20,221 nt of DNA, from the NCBI GenBank assembly GCA_937873435.1, contig CALMWM010000494.1, positions 1 through 20,221 on the forward strand, written 5' to 3'. The first letter of the stretch is position 1. Each line of letters starts with the position of its first letter. The notes beneath the pieces were generated by a model. It did not search any database and was not told where the DNA came from. It was given only the letters and a program-made list of their open reading frames with translations. The position numbers were made by a program, and so were the translations under genes. Positions 7,394 through 13,991 of this stretch are shown here, in pieces. The DNA is from an uncultured Gallionellaceae bacterium (GTDB taxonomy: Bacteria; Pseudomonadota; Gammaproteobacteria; Burkholderiales; Sulfuricellaceae).

Positions 7394-7399
7394 ATTATA
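7394..7399 (-). promoter_or_regulatory. Consensus -10 box for the exported protein-SCO unit
   Basis: On the minus strand a perfect TATAAT sits 43 bases before the ATG at 7351. The -35 position (about 7417-7422) shows only GGAACG, a poor match, so activation or an alternative sigma factor may be needed. The promoter is inferred from the -10 box and its position in a divergent gap. Confidence 0.45.
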
Positions 7400-7520
7400 G
7401 TCCACTGGCTCCCATCCGTTCCTTGATTCGTGTGGAAAAAACTGTCAACCGAAAAAGATTCAACGCGCTAATATACCCACAGGCCGCCCGGCCTCCGCCA
7501 CCGGAACAAAGGAGAATGCC

Positions 7521-7913
7521 ATGAACAAATTCGTCAGCTTGATCCTGTCCTTTAGCGCAGCCCTGCTGCTTTCGCTGCCGTCTTCCGCCCAGCCGGGGCC
7601 GGGAGGCGGCGGGCCGGGGATGACGGGTGGCGGCCCCGCAGGAGGCGCGCGCCAGGTCGATTGCAGCAAAACAAGGAATCCGGAGCGCTGTGCCGCGATA
7701 CAGAAGGTACGGGAAATATGCAAGGACAAGGCTGCCGGTGCGGAGCGCCGCCAGTGCATGAAAGACAACGCCCCTCAACCGGATTGCAGCAAGGCAAAAA
7801 ATCCCCAGCGCTGCGAAACCCGCCTGAAAGCGCGTGAAGCCTGCAAGGACAAGCCTGTTGGCCCGGAACGCCGCCAGTGCATGCGCGATCAGCTTACCCC
7901 CGCGAAAAAATAA
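7521..7913 (+). CDS. Secreted protein with two four-cysteine repeats
   Basis: A 130-residue exported protein. The signal peptide (FVSLILSFSAALLLSLPSSA) is followed by a glycine-rich linker (25-43) and two tandem copies of a 41-residue unit: residues 47-80 and 88-121 with a short spacer. Each unit follows DCSK-x2-NP-x-RC-x4-K-x-RE-x-CKDK-x2-G-x-ERRQCM. Cysteine spacing is identical in both: 48, 57, 67, 79 and 89, 98, 108, 120, that is 9, 10 and 12 residues apart. This regularity suggests two small disulfide-bonded or metal-binding modules in the periplasm or outside. Both units are rich in Lys and Arg. I do not recognise a named family. AGGAG lies eight bases before the ATG, and a 5-bp hairpin (7481-7494) lies in the leader. 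The gene ends just before a strong terminator. Confidence 0.78.
   Translation: MNKFVSLILSFSAALLLSLPSSAQPGPGGGGPGMTGGGPAGGARQVDCSKTRNPERCAAIQKVREICKDKAAGAERRQCMKDNAPQPDCSKAKNPQRCETRLKAREACKDKPVGPERRQCMRDQLTPAKK
7659..7883 (+). repeat. Tandem duplication inside the cysteine-repeat gene
   Basis: Unit 1 (7659-7760) and unit 2 (7782-7883) are 123 bases apart in register and encode the two 34-residue cysteine modules plus a 7-residue spacer. Nucleotide identity is high in stretches such as GATTGCAGCAA and GAGCGCCGCCAGTGCATG versus GAACGCCGCCAGTGCATG, so the duplication is recent enough to be visible in DNA. Confidence 0.7.
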
Positions 7914-7924
7914 CCCCACACAAC

Positions 7925-7953
7925 AAAAAAGGCAGGATTTCCCTGCCTTTTTT
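7925..7953. terminator. Bidirectional intrinsic terminator
   Basis: AAAAAAGGCAGG (7925-7936) is the exact complement of CCTGCCTTTTTT (7942-7953), with a 5-base loop. The GC stem is followed by a run of T on either strand. It lies 12 bases after the cysteine-repeat gene and 30 bases after pssA, which converge here, so it can end both transcripts. Confidence 0.92.
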
Positions 7954-7983
7954 GTGTATCTATTTATCTCAGGATTGCCGGCT

Positions 7984-8748
7984 CTACCCAGCCGGCGGTC
8001 TTGAAGCTGGTTTGCGCAAATTCCACAAAAACATCACGTAGCCCGATAACGCATATGCCACGAAAATACTGAACAACACTTGGGGCGGATCAAGCGAAAT
8101 CAGGATGAAAAAGAACACCAGCAGCAGCAACATCATGAAGGGAACGCTGCGGCGCAGGTTGATCTGCTTGCCGCTGTAGTAACGCAGATTACTGACCATG
8201 GTCAGACCGGCGAACAGGGTCGCGAACCACACCAACCAGCGCACGCTCTCTCCGCTAATGTGATAGTCGTGCATCACCCACACCAGACCGGCCAGCAACG
8301 CCGCCGCCGCCGGACTGGGCAAGCCCTGAAAATAACGCTTGTCAGCCACTTCCAGTTGGGTGTTGAAGCGTGCCAGACGCAATGCGGCGCCGGCACAATA
8401 GACGAAAGCGGCGATCCAGCCCAGCTTGCCCATGCCTTTCAGCGCCCACACGTACACCACCAGCGCCGGAGCGACGCCGAACGACACCATGTCCGAGAGG
8501 GAATCGTATTCCGCGCCGAACGCGCTCTGCGTATGTGTCAGGCGCGCCACCCGGCCATCCAGGCCGTCCATCACCATCGCCACGAAAATCGCCACGGCGG
8601 ACTGCTCGAAGTTGCCGTTCATCGCCTGGACGATCGCGAAAAAGCCGGCGAACAGCGCTGCCGTGGTGAACAGGTTTGGCAGGATGTAAATACCGCGCCG
8701 ACGGATAGTGGCGTCGATCAACGGTTTGCGGTCGTAGGGCGCGGGCAT
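7984..8748 (-). CDS. pssA: CDP-diacylglycerol-serine O-phosphatidyltransferase
   Basis: Inner-membrane enzyme joining CDP-diacylglycerol and serine to give phosphatidylserine, the step before Psd. The 254-residue protein has the CDP-alcohol phosphatidyltransferase signature D-x2-DG-x2-AR-x8-G-x3-D-x3-D in full: Asp61, Asp64-Gly65, Ala68-Arg69, Gly78, Asp82 and Asp86 (from MDGLDGRVARL to YDSLSD). Several hydrophobic helices flank and follow it, as expected for the membrane-embedded type. It starts 7 bases after psd ends, so the two are coupled. A 7-bp hairpin (GCCGGCT at 7977-7983, AGCCGGC at 7990-7996) straddles its stop codon, ahead of the terminator at 7925-7953. It forms the distal end of the ilv operon, an arrangement shared by many betaproteobacteria. 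Confidence 0.95.
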   Translation of the reverse strand: MPAPYDRKPLIDATIRRRGIYILPNLFTTAALFAGFFAIVQAMNGNFEQSAVAIFVAMVMDGLDGRVARLTHTQSAFGAEYDSLSDMVSFGVAPALVVYVWALKGMGKLGWIAAFVYCAGAALRLARFNTQLEVADKRYFQGLPSPAAAALLAGLVWVMHDYHISGESVRWLVWFATLFAGLTMVSNLRYYSGKQINLRRSVPFMMLLLLVFFFILISLDPPQVLFSIFVAYALSGYVMFLWNLRKPASRPPAG

Positions 8749-8755
8749 CGCGGAA

Positions 8756-9427
8756 TTATTGCAACTCGGCCAACACGGTTTCGCCGGCGCGCACTTTGTC
8801 GCCCAGACTAACCCTGATGCCTGCCGTCAAAGGCAGGTAGACATCCACCCGCGAACCGAAGCGGATGAATCCGTAGCGCTGTCCGGGAGTCAACTGGTCG
8901 CCCGGCTTGACGTAACACAGGATGCGCCGGGCGATCAAGCCTGCTACCTGGACGAAGGACAATTCCTGTCCGTCCGCCGTTCTCAGCGTCACGGCGTTGC
9001 GCTCGTTCTCGCTGGATGCCTTGTCGAGATCGGCATTGACGAACTTGCCGGGAAAATACTGCACCCCGGTCACCGTGCCCTGAATCGGGCTGCGGTTGGA
9101 GTGCACGTTGAACACGTTCATGAACACGCTGACCTTTTGCGCCTCGCAGTTGCGATAGGTATCGAGCGTCCGCTCGACGGCGACGATACGCCCGTCCGCC
9201 GGCGCCAGCACCAGCTTGTCGCCCTGCGGCGCGCAACGCGCCGGATCGCGGAAGAATTGCAACACGAATACGCTGATCAGCCACAGCGGCAATGCCCACA
9301 GCCAGCCGCCGAAGACGGTTGCCAACGCGGAAGCCGCCACGGCGCCTGCCAGGAACGGCCAGCCCTCGCGGGCAATAATAGGATGAGGATATTCAGTCAA
9401 TTTGGGAGGAGCCACGCCAATGCACAT
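8756..9427 (-). CDS. psd: Phosphatidylserine decarboxylase (short, Psd/Asd-type)
   Basis: Pyruvoyl enzyme converting phosphatidylserine to phosphatidylethanolamine at the membrane. Family signs are YPHPIIAREGWPFLAG at the N-terminus, the hydrophobic segment that follows, NVHSNRSPIQGTV, and the self-cleavage site IRFGSRVDVYLP, where the Gly-Ser bond is broken to form the pyruvoyl group. The start is unsure. The ATG at 9427 gives 223 residues, GTG at 9415 gives 219 and TTG at 9400 gives 214, the last being closest to the usual length of about 215. None has a clear ribosome binding site, and the upstream region is a repeat-like palindrome that may have displaced the original signal. The function call is firm. 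Confidence 0.93.
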   Translation of the reverse strand: MCIGVAPPKLTEYPHPIIAREGWPFLAGAVAASALATVFGGWLWALPLWLISVFVLQFFRDPARCAPQGDKLVLAPADGRIVAVERTLDTYRNCEAQKVSVFMNVFNVHSNRSPIQGTVTGVQYFPGKFVNADLDKASSENERNAVTLRTADGQELSFVQVAGLIARRILCYVKPGDQLTPGQRYGFIRFGSRVDVYLPLTAGIRVSLGDKVRAGETVLAELQ

Positions 9428-9452
9428 AGATGAGGGGGAGTGTGTGATGAGC

Positions 9453-9495
9453 AATGGGTGAGGAGAGATGGTTTACCCATTCGCCATCACCCATT
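9453..9495. repeat. Imperfect palindrome of the AATGGGTGA type between ilvC and psd
   Basis: AATGGGTG (9453-9460) pairs with CACCCATT (9488-9495), and GATGG (9467-9471) pairs with CCATC (9484-9488). Flanks are also biased: purine-rich before (GATGAGGGGGAG near 9430) and pyrimidine-rich after. The left arm shares AATGGGTGA with the palindrome at 18200-18256, which sits in an intergenic position too, so the two look like members of one dispersed family. Confidence 0.55.
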
Positions 9496-9504
9496 CCCCA
9501 TTAC

Positions 9505-10521
9505 TTAGTTTTTAGACTGGTCGACCAGCTTGTTTTTGCCGATCCACGGCATCATCGCGCGCAGCTTGTTGCCGACCACTTCGATCTGGTGCTCGGCGTT
9601 AAGACGGCGACGGGCGGTCATTTCCGGGTAGTTGGTCTTGCCTTCGAGAATGAAGCGCTTGGCATATTCGCCGTTCTGGATGTTTTCCAGCGCTTCTTTC
9701 ATCGCCCAGCGCGATTCGTCGTTGATCACCTTGGGGCCGGTGACGTATTCGCCGTATTCCGCGTTGTTGGAAATGGAATAGTTCATGTTGGCGATGCCGC
9801 CTTCGTACATCAGATCGACGATCAGCTTGAGCTCGTGCAGGCACTCGAAATAGGCCATTTCCGGCGCATAGCCGGCTTCGGTCAAGGTTTCGAAACCGGC
9901 CTTCACCAGTTCCACGCAACCGCCGCACAACACGGCTTGCTCGCCGAACAGGTCGGTCTCGGTTTCTTCGCGGAAGTTGGTTTCGATCACGCCACCCTTG
10001 GTACCGCCGTTGGCAGCCGCATAGGAAAGCGCCAGATCCTTGGCTTTCTTGGAAGCGTCCTGGTGCACGGCGATCAGCGTCGGTACGCCGCCGCCCTTGA
10101 GGTATTCGGAACGCACGGTATGGCCGGGGCCCTTCGGTGCAACCATTACCACGTCGAGATCGGCACGCGGGGTGATCTGGCCGTAGTGGATGTTGAAACC
10201 GTGGGCGAACGCCAGGGTAGCGCCCTTCTTGATGTTGGGTTCGACTTCGTTGCGGTAGACATCGGGTTGCTGCTCGTCAGGCACCAGGATCATCACGAAA
10301 TCGGCGCCTTTGACCGCTTTGCCGACTTCCTCGACCTTCATGCCGGCCTTTTCAGCCTTATCCCAGGAAGCGCCGCCCTTGCGCAGACCGATAACGACCT
10401 TGACGCCGGAATCCTTCAGGTTGTTGGCGTGGGCATGGCCTTGCGAACCGTAGCCAACGATGGTGACTTTTTTGCCCTTGATGAGGGACAGATCGGCGTC
10501 TTTGTCGTAATAAACTTTCAT
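9505..10521 (-). CDS. ilvC: Ketol-acid reductoisomerase (NADP+), class I
   Basis: Isomerises and reduces 2-acetolactate or 2-aceto-2-hydroxybutyrate in valine, leucine and isoleucine synthesis. At 338 residues it is the short class I form. The nucleotide-binding loop is TIVGYGSQGHAHANNL (Gly23 to Gly28), followed by VVIGLRKGGASWDKA, which fits NADPH preference. The Mg2+ ligands lie in NFREETETDLFGEQAVLCGG (Asp190, Glu194). KGPGHTVRSEYLKGGGVP is also conserved. AAAGGA a few bases before the ATG gives a good ribosome binding site. It follows ilvN on the same strand, but a 106-base spacer made almost wholly of a palindromic repeat lies between them, so differential expression or mRNA processing there is possible. 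Confidence 0.98.
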   Translation of the reverse strand: MKVYYDKDADLSLIKGKKVTIVGYGSQGHAHANNLKDSGVKVVIGLRKGGASWDKAEKAGMKVEEVGKAVKGADFVMILVPDEQQPDVYRNEVEPNIKKGATLAFAHGFNIHYGQITPRADLDVVMVAPKGPGHTVRSEYLKGGGVPTLIAVHQDASKKAKDLALSYAAANGGTKGGVIETNFREETETDLFGEQAVLCGGCVELVKAGFETLTEAGYAPEMAYFECLHELKLIVDLMYEGGIANMNYSISNNAEYGEYVTGPKVINDESRWAMKEALENIQNGEYAKRFILEGKTNYPEMTARRRLNAEHQIEVVGNKLRAMMPWIGKNKLVDQSKN

Positions 10522-10541
10522 TTCTTTCCTTTCAAATAAAT

Positions 10542-10616
10542 AACCGCAGAGACGCAGAGGCGCAGAGTTATAAAAACCTTGTCGGTTTTTCTCGGCGTCT
10601 CTGCGCCTCCGCGGTT
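10542..10616. repeat. GCAGAG-type palindromic repeat in the ilvN-ilvC spacer
   Basis: The arm 10542-10567 (AACCGCAGAGACGCAGAGG...) is largely the reverse complement of the arm 10591-10616 (...CTGCGCCTCCGCGGTT). The centre is a second perfect hairpin, AAAAACC (10572-10578), loop TTGTC, GGTTTTT (10584-10590). The CGCAGAGACGCAGAGG motif is familiar as a dispersed intergenic repeat in many proteobacterial genomes. In the ilv transcript this would form a long stem between ilvN and ilvC. Confidence 0.8.
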
Positions 10617-10627
10617 CAAAATAAAAA

Positions 10628-11119
10628 TCAGACCTTCAATATTCTATCACCACGCCCGATCCCGGATGCGCCGGTACGCACCGTTTCGAGGATGGCATCC
10701 TTGTCCAGCGCTTCGAGGAAAGCGTCCAGCTTGTAACCGGCGCCGGTCAGCTCGATGGTATAGGTTTTGTCGGTGACGTCGATGATGCGCCCGCGGAAGA
10801 TGTCCGACATGCGTTTCATTTCCTCGCGCAACTCGCCCTCGGCACGCACTTTGACCAACATCAGTTCGCGCTCGATATGACCGCCCTCCGACAGGTCTAT
10901 CACCTTGACCACGTCGATCAGCTTGTTGAGCTGCTTGGTGATCTGTTCGATCACATCGTCCGAGCCGCGCGTGACGATGGTCATGCGCGACAGCGTGGCG
11001 TCCTCGGTGGGCGCCACGGTGAGCGATTCGATATTGTAGGCGCGCGCCGAAAACAGCCCCGCCACGCGGGATAATGCGCCAGATTCGTTTTCCATCAACA
11101 GAGAAATAATGTGCCGCAT
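10628..11119 (-). CDS. ilvN: Acetolactate synthase small (regulatory) subunit
   Basis: Regulatory subunit that activates the catalytic subunit and confers feedback inhibition by valine; also called IlvH. The 163-residue protein has an N-terminal ACT domain (about 1-75: RHIISLLMENESGALSRVAG, then NIESLTVAPTEDATLSRMTI), with the loop that binds valine in homologues, and a C-terminal ALS_ss_C domain (FRGRIIDVTDKTYTIELTG to the end). The ATG lies two bases after the ilvB stop codon, so the subunits are translationally coupled for matched amounts. Length and order are as expected. Confidence 0.97.
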   Translation of the reverse strand: MRHIISLLMENESGALSRVAGLFSARAYNIESLTVAPTEDATLSRMTIVTRGSDDVIEQITKQLNKLIDVVKVIDLSEGGHIERELMLVKVRAEGELREEMKRMSDIFRGRIIDVTDKTYTIELTGAGYKLDAFLEALDKDAILETVRTGASGIGRGDRILKV

Positions 11120-11121
11120 AA

Positions 11122-12825
11122 TTACACCAAAATCATTTCATTGAGTCCCTTGCCGGCGGGGATCATGGGGAAGACGTTCTCGGTCTGGTCGGTGATGAAG
11201 TTCATGAACACCAAGCGCTCCTTCAGAGACGGGCCGAAAGCCTCCTTCAGCGCACCTTCGACATCGCCCGGTTTTTCGATAGTCATGCCGACATGGCCAT
11301 AGGCTTCCGCCAGCTTGATGAAATCCGGCAGGGCTTCCATGTAGGACTGGGAATAGCGCTCGCCGTAGAAGAACTCCTGCCACTGGCGCACCATTCCTAG
11401 GTAGCGATTATTCAGCAGGATAATCTTGAGCGGCAGGTTGAACTGCTTGCAAGTCGACAATTCCTGGATGTTCATCTGGATGCTGCCCTCGCCGGTGACG
11501 CAGGCCACTGTGCCGCCCGGGTTGGCGAGTTGCGCGCCCATCGCCGCCGGCATCCCGAAACCCATCGTCCCCAGCCCGCCGGAATTGATCCAGCGGCGCG
11601 GTTTGTCGAACTTGTAGAATTGCGCCGCCCACATTTGATGCTGGCCGACATCCGAACACACGATGGCGTCGCCTTTGGTGATCTCGTACATTTTTTCGAT
11701 CACGTACTGCGGTTTGATCAACTCGCTGTCGTGGTCGTAGCGCAACGGGTTCTGCGCACGCCATAACTCGATCTGCGTCCACCAGGTCTTGAGCGCGGAC
11801 GGCTCGGGGCGTTCCTTGCTGGCCTGGATCAGCTTGATCATTTCTTTCAAGACGTCGCGCACATTGCCGACGATAGGCACATCCACCTTGACGCGCTTGG
11901 CGATCGAGGCCGGATCAATGTCGATATGGATGATCTTGCGCCCGCCCTGCTCGAAATGTTCGGGATTGCCGATCACTCGATCATCGAAACGCGCACCGAC
12001 GGCCACCAGCACATCGCTGTGCTGCATCGCCATGTTGGCCTCATAAGTACCGTGCATCCCCAACATGCCGAGGAATTGCGGATCGGTGGCGGGATAACCG
12101 CCCAGCCCCATCAGCGTACTGGTGCATGGGAAGCCGAGCAGGCGCACCAGTTGCGTCAGTTCCGCAGCCGCATTGCTTTGCACCGCGCCGCCGCCGGTGT
12201 AGATCATCGGACGTTTGGCTTCCAGCAACATCTGCACCGCACGCTTGATCTGCCCGGTGTGCCCCTTGGTAGTGGGATTGTAGGAACGCAGCTTGACGCT
12301 CTTCGGATAATCGAACTCCGCCTTGAGCTGGGTCACATCCTTGGGGATGTCCACCACCACCGGGCCGGGACGACCTGTCGAAGCAATGTAGAAGGCCTTT
12401 TTAAGGGTTACCGCGATGTCCTTGGCGTCCTTGACCAGGAAATTGTGCTTCACGCAGGGACGGGTAATCCCCACCATGTCCACTTCCTGAAACGCGTCCA
12501 TGCCGATGGCCGGCGTCGGCACTTGGCCGGAAATCACCACCATCGGGATCGAATCCATGTAAGCGGTCGCGATACCGGTCACCGCGTTGGTCGCGCCCGG
12601 CCCGGATGTCACCAACGCCACACCGACGCGCCCTGAAGCGCGTGCGTAGCCGTCCGCGGCATGTACTGCCGCCTGTTCGTGGCGTACCAGCACATGTTTG
12701 AATTTGCTCTGCTTGTATATTTCGTCGTAGATATTCAGCACCGCTCCGCCGGGATAACCGAAGACGAATTCCACGCCTTCCTCCGCCAAGCAGCGCACAA
12801 CGATTTCTGCACCCGTCAATTCCAT
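11122..12825 (-). CDS. ilvB: Acetolactate synthase large (catalytic) subunit
   Basis: Thiamine diphosphate enzyme condensing pyruvate with pyruvate or 2-oxobutyrate, the first common step to branched-chain amino acids. The 567 residues include the catalytic Glu50 in VRHEQAAVHAADGYAR, the FAD-associated central domain (GARFDDRVIGN, about 277-287), and the C-terminal ThDP/Mg2+ motif TGEGSIQMNIQELSTC with LLNNRYLGMVRQWQ. The usual GDG of the ThDP motif reads GEG (Gly445-Glu446-Gly447), a variant I associate with betaproteobacterial enzymes. The ribosome binding site is weak (AAGG ten bases upstream). A sigma-70-like promoter at 12927-12955 and a leader hairpin at 12863-12879 lie ahead of it. Confidence 0.97.
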   Translation of the reverse strand: MELTGAEIVVRCLAEEGVEFVFGYPGGAVLNIYDEIYKQSKFKHVLVRHEQAAVHAADGYARASGRVGVALVTSGPGATNAVTGIATAYMDSIPMVVISGQVPTPAIGMDAFQEVDMVGITRPCVKHNFLVKDAKDIAVTLKKAFYIASTGRPGPVVVDIPKDVTQLKAEFDYPKSVKLRSYNPTTKGHTGQIKRAVQMLLEAKRPMIYTGGGAVQSNAAAELTQLVRLLGFPCTSTLMGLGGYPATDPQFLGMLGMHGTYEANMAMQHSDVLVAVGARFDDRVIGNPEHFEQGGRKIIHIDIDPASIAKRVKVDVPIVGNVRDVLKEMIKLIQASKERPEPSALKTWWTQIELWRAQNPLRYDHDSELIKPQYVIEKMYEITKGDAIVCSDVGQHQMWAAQFYKFDKPRRWINSGGLGTMGFGMPAAMGAQLANPGGTVACVTGEGSIQMNIQELSTCKQFNLPLKIILLNNRYLGMVRQWQEFFYGERYSQSYMEALPDFIKLAEAYGHVGMTIEKPGDVEGALKEAFGPSLKERLVFMNFITDQTENVFPMIPAGKGLNEMILV

Positions 12826-12862
12826 AAAGAAGCCTTGCTTTAGGCCCGATCAATCAAAACTC

Positions 12863-12879
12863 CGTGCGCTTAGCGCACG
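12863..12879 (-). promoter_or_regulatory. Hairpin in the ilvB leader
   Basis: CGTGCGC and GCGCACG (12863-12869 and 12873-12879) form a perfect 7-bp stem with a 3-base loop, in the untranslated leader about 40-50 bases after the predicted transcription start and 38 bases before ilvB. It is followed on the minus strand by GGAGTTTTGATT, not a proper T-run, so it is not a clear terminator. It could shape translation or mRNA stability. Confidence 0.4.
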
Positions 12880-12926
12880 AATTCAAGAAATCATTCCGGG
12901 CTGGATATTTTAAAGAAAAGGTCTAA

Positions 12927-12955
12927 ACAGTAATGGTTGGCGCCAGTTTGGTCAA
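12927..12955 (-). promoter_or_regulatory. Sigma-70-like promoter for the ilvB operon
   Basis: On the minus strand TTGACC (12955-12950) and TACTGT (12932-12927) are separated by exactly 17 bases. The -35 matches consensus in five of six positions. The predicted start near 12920 gives a leader of about 95 bases ahead of ilvB. Confidence 0.65.
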
Positions 12956-12994
12956 GAGGCACGCGAATCACTGCGAAAAATATTCATTTTTTGG

Positions 12995-13000
12995 TAAGAT
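12995..13000 (+). promoter_or_regulatory. Possible -10 box for the sigma factor gene
   Basis: TAAGAT at 12995-13000 lies 33 bases before the proposed CTG start at 13033. The -35 region (about 12972-12977, TGCGAA) is weak. If real, transcription would start near 13007 and leave a leader of about 26 bases. Evidence is slight. Confidence 0.28.
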
Positions 13001-13032
13001 GAGCGCGATACGACAATCTGAAGGCACCTCCC

Positions 13033-13605
13033 CTGGCAACTTATCAGGAACTCTCCGCTTTTCTCGCCGAAGTTGAACGACGCGCCTTCAAGCAGGCAGC
13101 TTTCGCGGTACGCGACGAGCATACCGCGCTCGATATCGTGCAGGATTCGATGCTCAAGCTGAGCGAGAAATACGCCGATCGCCCGGCGGAAGAGTACCCG
13201 ATGCTGTTCCAGCGCATCCTGCAAAACACCATCCGCGATCACTATCGGCGGCAAAAGGTGCGCTCGATGTGGACCACTCTGTTGTCCGCATTGACCGGCA
13301 AGCAAAACGGAGAAAACGACGATTACGATCCGCTGGAAACCATGGAGGTCGGACGTGAGTCGAATCCGTTCGACACCCCGCACCGGCAACTGGAACGTTC
13401 GCAAATCGCCAAATTGATCGACGAAGGCGTGAAATCTCTGCCGACTCGTCAACGGGAAGCCTTCCTGCTGCGTTATTGGGAAGAGATGGACGTTGCCGAG
13501 ACGGCAGCCTTGATGGGCTGTTCCGAAGGCAGCGTCAAAACGCATTGTTCGCGGGCCACCCATGCATTGGCGGCCTTTTTGAAAAAGAAAGGAATCGAGC
13601 CATGA
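13033..13605 (+). CDS. RNA polymerase sigma factor (ECF-like), probable CTG start
   Basis: A two-domain sigma-70 family protein of about 190 residues. Region 2 is seen in FKQAAFAVRDEHTALDIVQD and LFQRILQNTIRDHYRRQKVR, region 4 in LPTRQREAFLLRYWEEMDV and SEGSVKTHCSRATHALAAF. The first ATG, GTG or TTG in frame is the GTG at 13138, which would cut off most of region 2. The frame is open upstream to a stop at 13000-13002, and residues ATYQELSAFLAEVERRAFKQ (13036-13095) match the expected N-terminus, so translation most likely starts at CTG 13033 with GAAGG eight bases upstream. Its stop overlaps the next gene's start as ATGA, indicating coupling. A base-call error at the start codon is an alternative. 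Confidence 0.85.
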   Translation: MATYQELSAFLAEVERRAFKQAAFAVRDEHTALDIVQDSMLKLSEKYADRPAEEYPMLFQRILQNTIRDHYRRQKVRSMWTTLLSALTGKQNGENDDYDPLETMEVGRESNPFDTPHRQLERSQIAKLIDEGVKSLPTRQREAFLLRYWEEMDVAETAALMGCSEGSVKTHCSRATHALAAFLKKKGIEP

Positions 13606-13991
13606 ACGAATCGGACCTGGCGAAAAAAATCGCACAGCACCTCGATTTCGGCCTGACGCAATTGCCAGGCGAAACCTTGTTGCGCCTGCAATCCGCCCGC
13701 AAGAAAGCACTGGCGGCGTACAAACCCGCCCACCAAACGGTTTCAGGACTCGCCTTGGCCGGTGCCGGGAACAGTATACGGAATGGCGGCTACCAGCCTT
13801 TCTATCGCGCCTGGGTACCGCTGGCAGCGCTGATTTTCGGGCTGTTGCTGGTCAACTACTGGCAAACCTATTATCAACCGCTGGACGATTCAGCGGAGAT
13901 CGACACTCTCCTGCTGGCGGAAGACCTGCCCGTTCACGCTTATCTCGACAACGGATTCGATGCATGGTTGGAAGATTCGGCGCAGCAATAG
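13602..13991 (+). CDS. DUF3619-type single-span membrane protein
   Basis: A 129-residue protein with the architecture of DUF3619 proteins that follow this sigma factor in betaproteobacteria. The N-terminal ~70 residues are cytoplasmic in character (ESDLAKKIAQHLDFGLTQLP, then LLRLQSARKKALAAY), one transmembrane helix spans about 71-87 (WVPLAALIFGLLLVNYW), and an acidic C-terminal part (DTLLLAEDLPVHAYLDNG) would face the periplasm. It overlaps the sigma gene by four bases and the next gene by 28. Position and topology suggest an anti-sigma factor or a sensor for the sigma factor, but I see no known anti-sigma motif such as the zinc-binding HxxxCxxC. The role is inference. Confidence 0.82.
   Translation: MNESDLAKKIAQHLDFGLTQLPGETLLRLQSARKKALAAYKPAHQTVSGLALAGAGNSIRNGGYQPFYRAWVPLAALIFGLLLVNYWQTYYQPLDDSAEIDTLLLAEDLPVHAYLDNGFDAWLEDSAQQ

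Noticed and set aside
7977..7996. Hairpin GCCGGCT/AGCCGGC around the pssA stop codon as a terminator.
   Set aside because: It lacks a T-run; the real terminator for pssA is the A/T-flanked hairpin at 7925-7953.
11476..11500. GEG in place of GDG in the thiamine diphosphate motif of IlvB.
   Set aside because: The rest of the motif and the enzyme are intact, and I recall the same variant in other betaproteobacterial IlvB proteins, so it is a lineage trait rather than a defect.
12999..13076. ATG at 12999 as an alternative start for the sigma factor.
   Set aside because: It is in another frame and reaches a stop within 26 codons; the product has no similarity to a sigma N-terminus.
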